Of a stretch of DNA of 21,766 nucleotides, positions 21,680-21,766 are shown in pieces. The translations under genes and the position numbers were made by a program. Positions within the stretch are counted from its first letter, which is position 1. The number at the start of each line of letters is the position of its first letter. This DNA is from Eubacterium sp. CAG:841 (GTDB lineage Bacteria; Bacillota; Clostridia; Oscillospirales; CAG-272), in the NCBI GenBank assembly GCA_000437375.1, contig FR898223.1:1-21766 (forward strand), given 5' to 3'. Below the pieces are notes generated by a model. The model did not search any database, was not told the origin of the DNA, and saw only the letters and a list, made by a program, of their open reading frames with translations.

Positions 21680-21716
21680 GCCTCCCACATATTTTCTACT
21701 GATAAATATATATGTG
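21680..21716 (-). promoter_or_regulatory. Upstream region of spoIIID with inverted repeat
   Basis: CACATAT (21686-21692) and ATATGTG (21710-21716) are inverted copies 17 bases apart, one arm overlapping the GGGAGG ribosome site. On the minus strand CATATATA with an upstream GTATTTT about 14 bases away loosely resembles a sigma-E promoter, the class expected for spoIIID. Both readings are weak because the region is A/T-rich. The remainder to 21766 shows nothing else recognisable. Confidence 0.3.
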
Positions 21717-21766
21717 AGATTCTTTCGGAAAATACTGTCCGCACATAAAAATGCCGCGCATACGCG

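Overview
The window reads as a chromosomal segment of an anaerobic, spore-forming, fermentative member of the Clostridia, probably gut-associated. The evidence is SpoIIID, a DnaD/DnaI-type primosome pair, ClpC, a trimeric/tetrameric NAD(P)-linked [FeFe]-hydrogenase, and glucuronate catabolism genes. Species assignment is not possible by eye. No transposase, CRISPR array, rRNA or phage gene is visible.

Layout. (1) 1-510: a tRNA-like edge fragment and a small three-helix membrane protein gene ending at a bidirectional terminator. (2) 521-4681: clpC (minus) and the ComM/YifB AAA+ ATPase gene (plus), divergent. (3) 4682-5618: an A/T-rich islet with two small genes of unknown function, a near-consensus promoter overlapped by five AGAATT repeats, and hairpins on both sides. 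(4) 5639-10135, all minus strand: mrp-rimI-tsaD, joined by 4-base overlaps, then a 258-base gap holding a cluster of DnaA boxes, then dnaD-dnaC, also joined by a 4-base overlap. (5) 10223-12795: uxaC and a fused KDPG aldolase-VOC gene, divergent, with interlocked promoters. This is the start and end of the hexuronate to pyruvate + glyceraldehyde-3-P route. (6) 13105-21318: a ten-gene plus-strand hydrogenase operon. (7) spoIIID (minus), convergent with the operon.

The main point of interest is the hydrogenase operon. Its structural genes are HndA/NuoE-like, HndB, HndC/NuoF-like and the catalytic subunit HndD/HydA. Between hndA and hndB sits a block of six tightly packed genes: a DRTGG-domain protein, an RsbW-like ATPase, a sensory-type [FeFe]-hydrogenase homologue (HydS-like, with all four H-cluster cysteines but an SSACP motif), a second DRTGG protein, a PHP phosphoesterase and a second kinase-like ATPase without a histidine phospho-acceptor domain. 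I read this as a redox/H2-sensing signalling module carried inside the enzyme operon, with the output domain that HydS proteins often carry replaced by separate small proteins. The parts are recognisable families. The combined function is inference.

Regulation visible in the sequence includes consensus-like promoters before five genes or operons, a perfect 14-bp palindrome in the spacer of the hydrogenase promoter, stem-loops near the predicted 5' ends of the hydrogenase and uxaC transcripts, and symmetrical terminators at the three convergent gene junctions.
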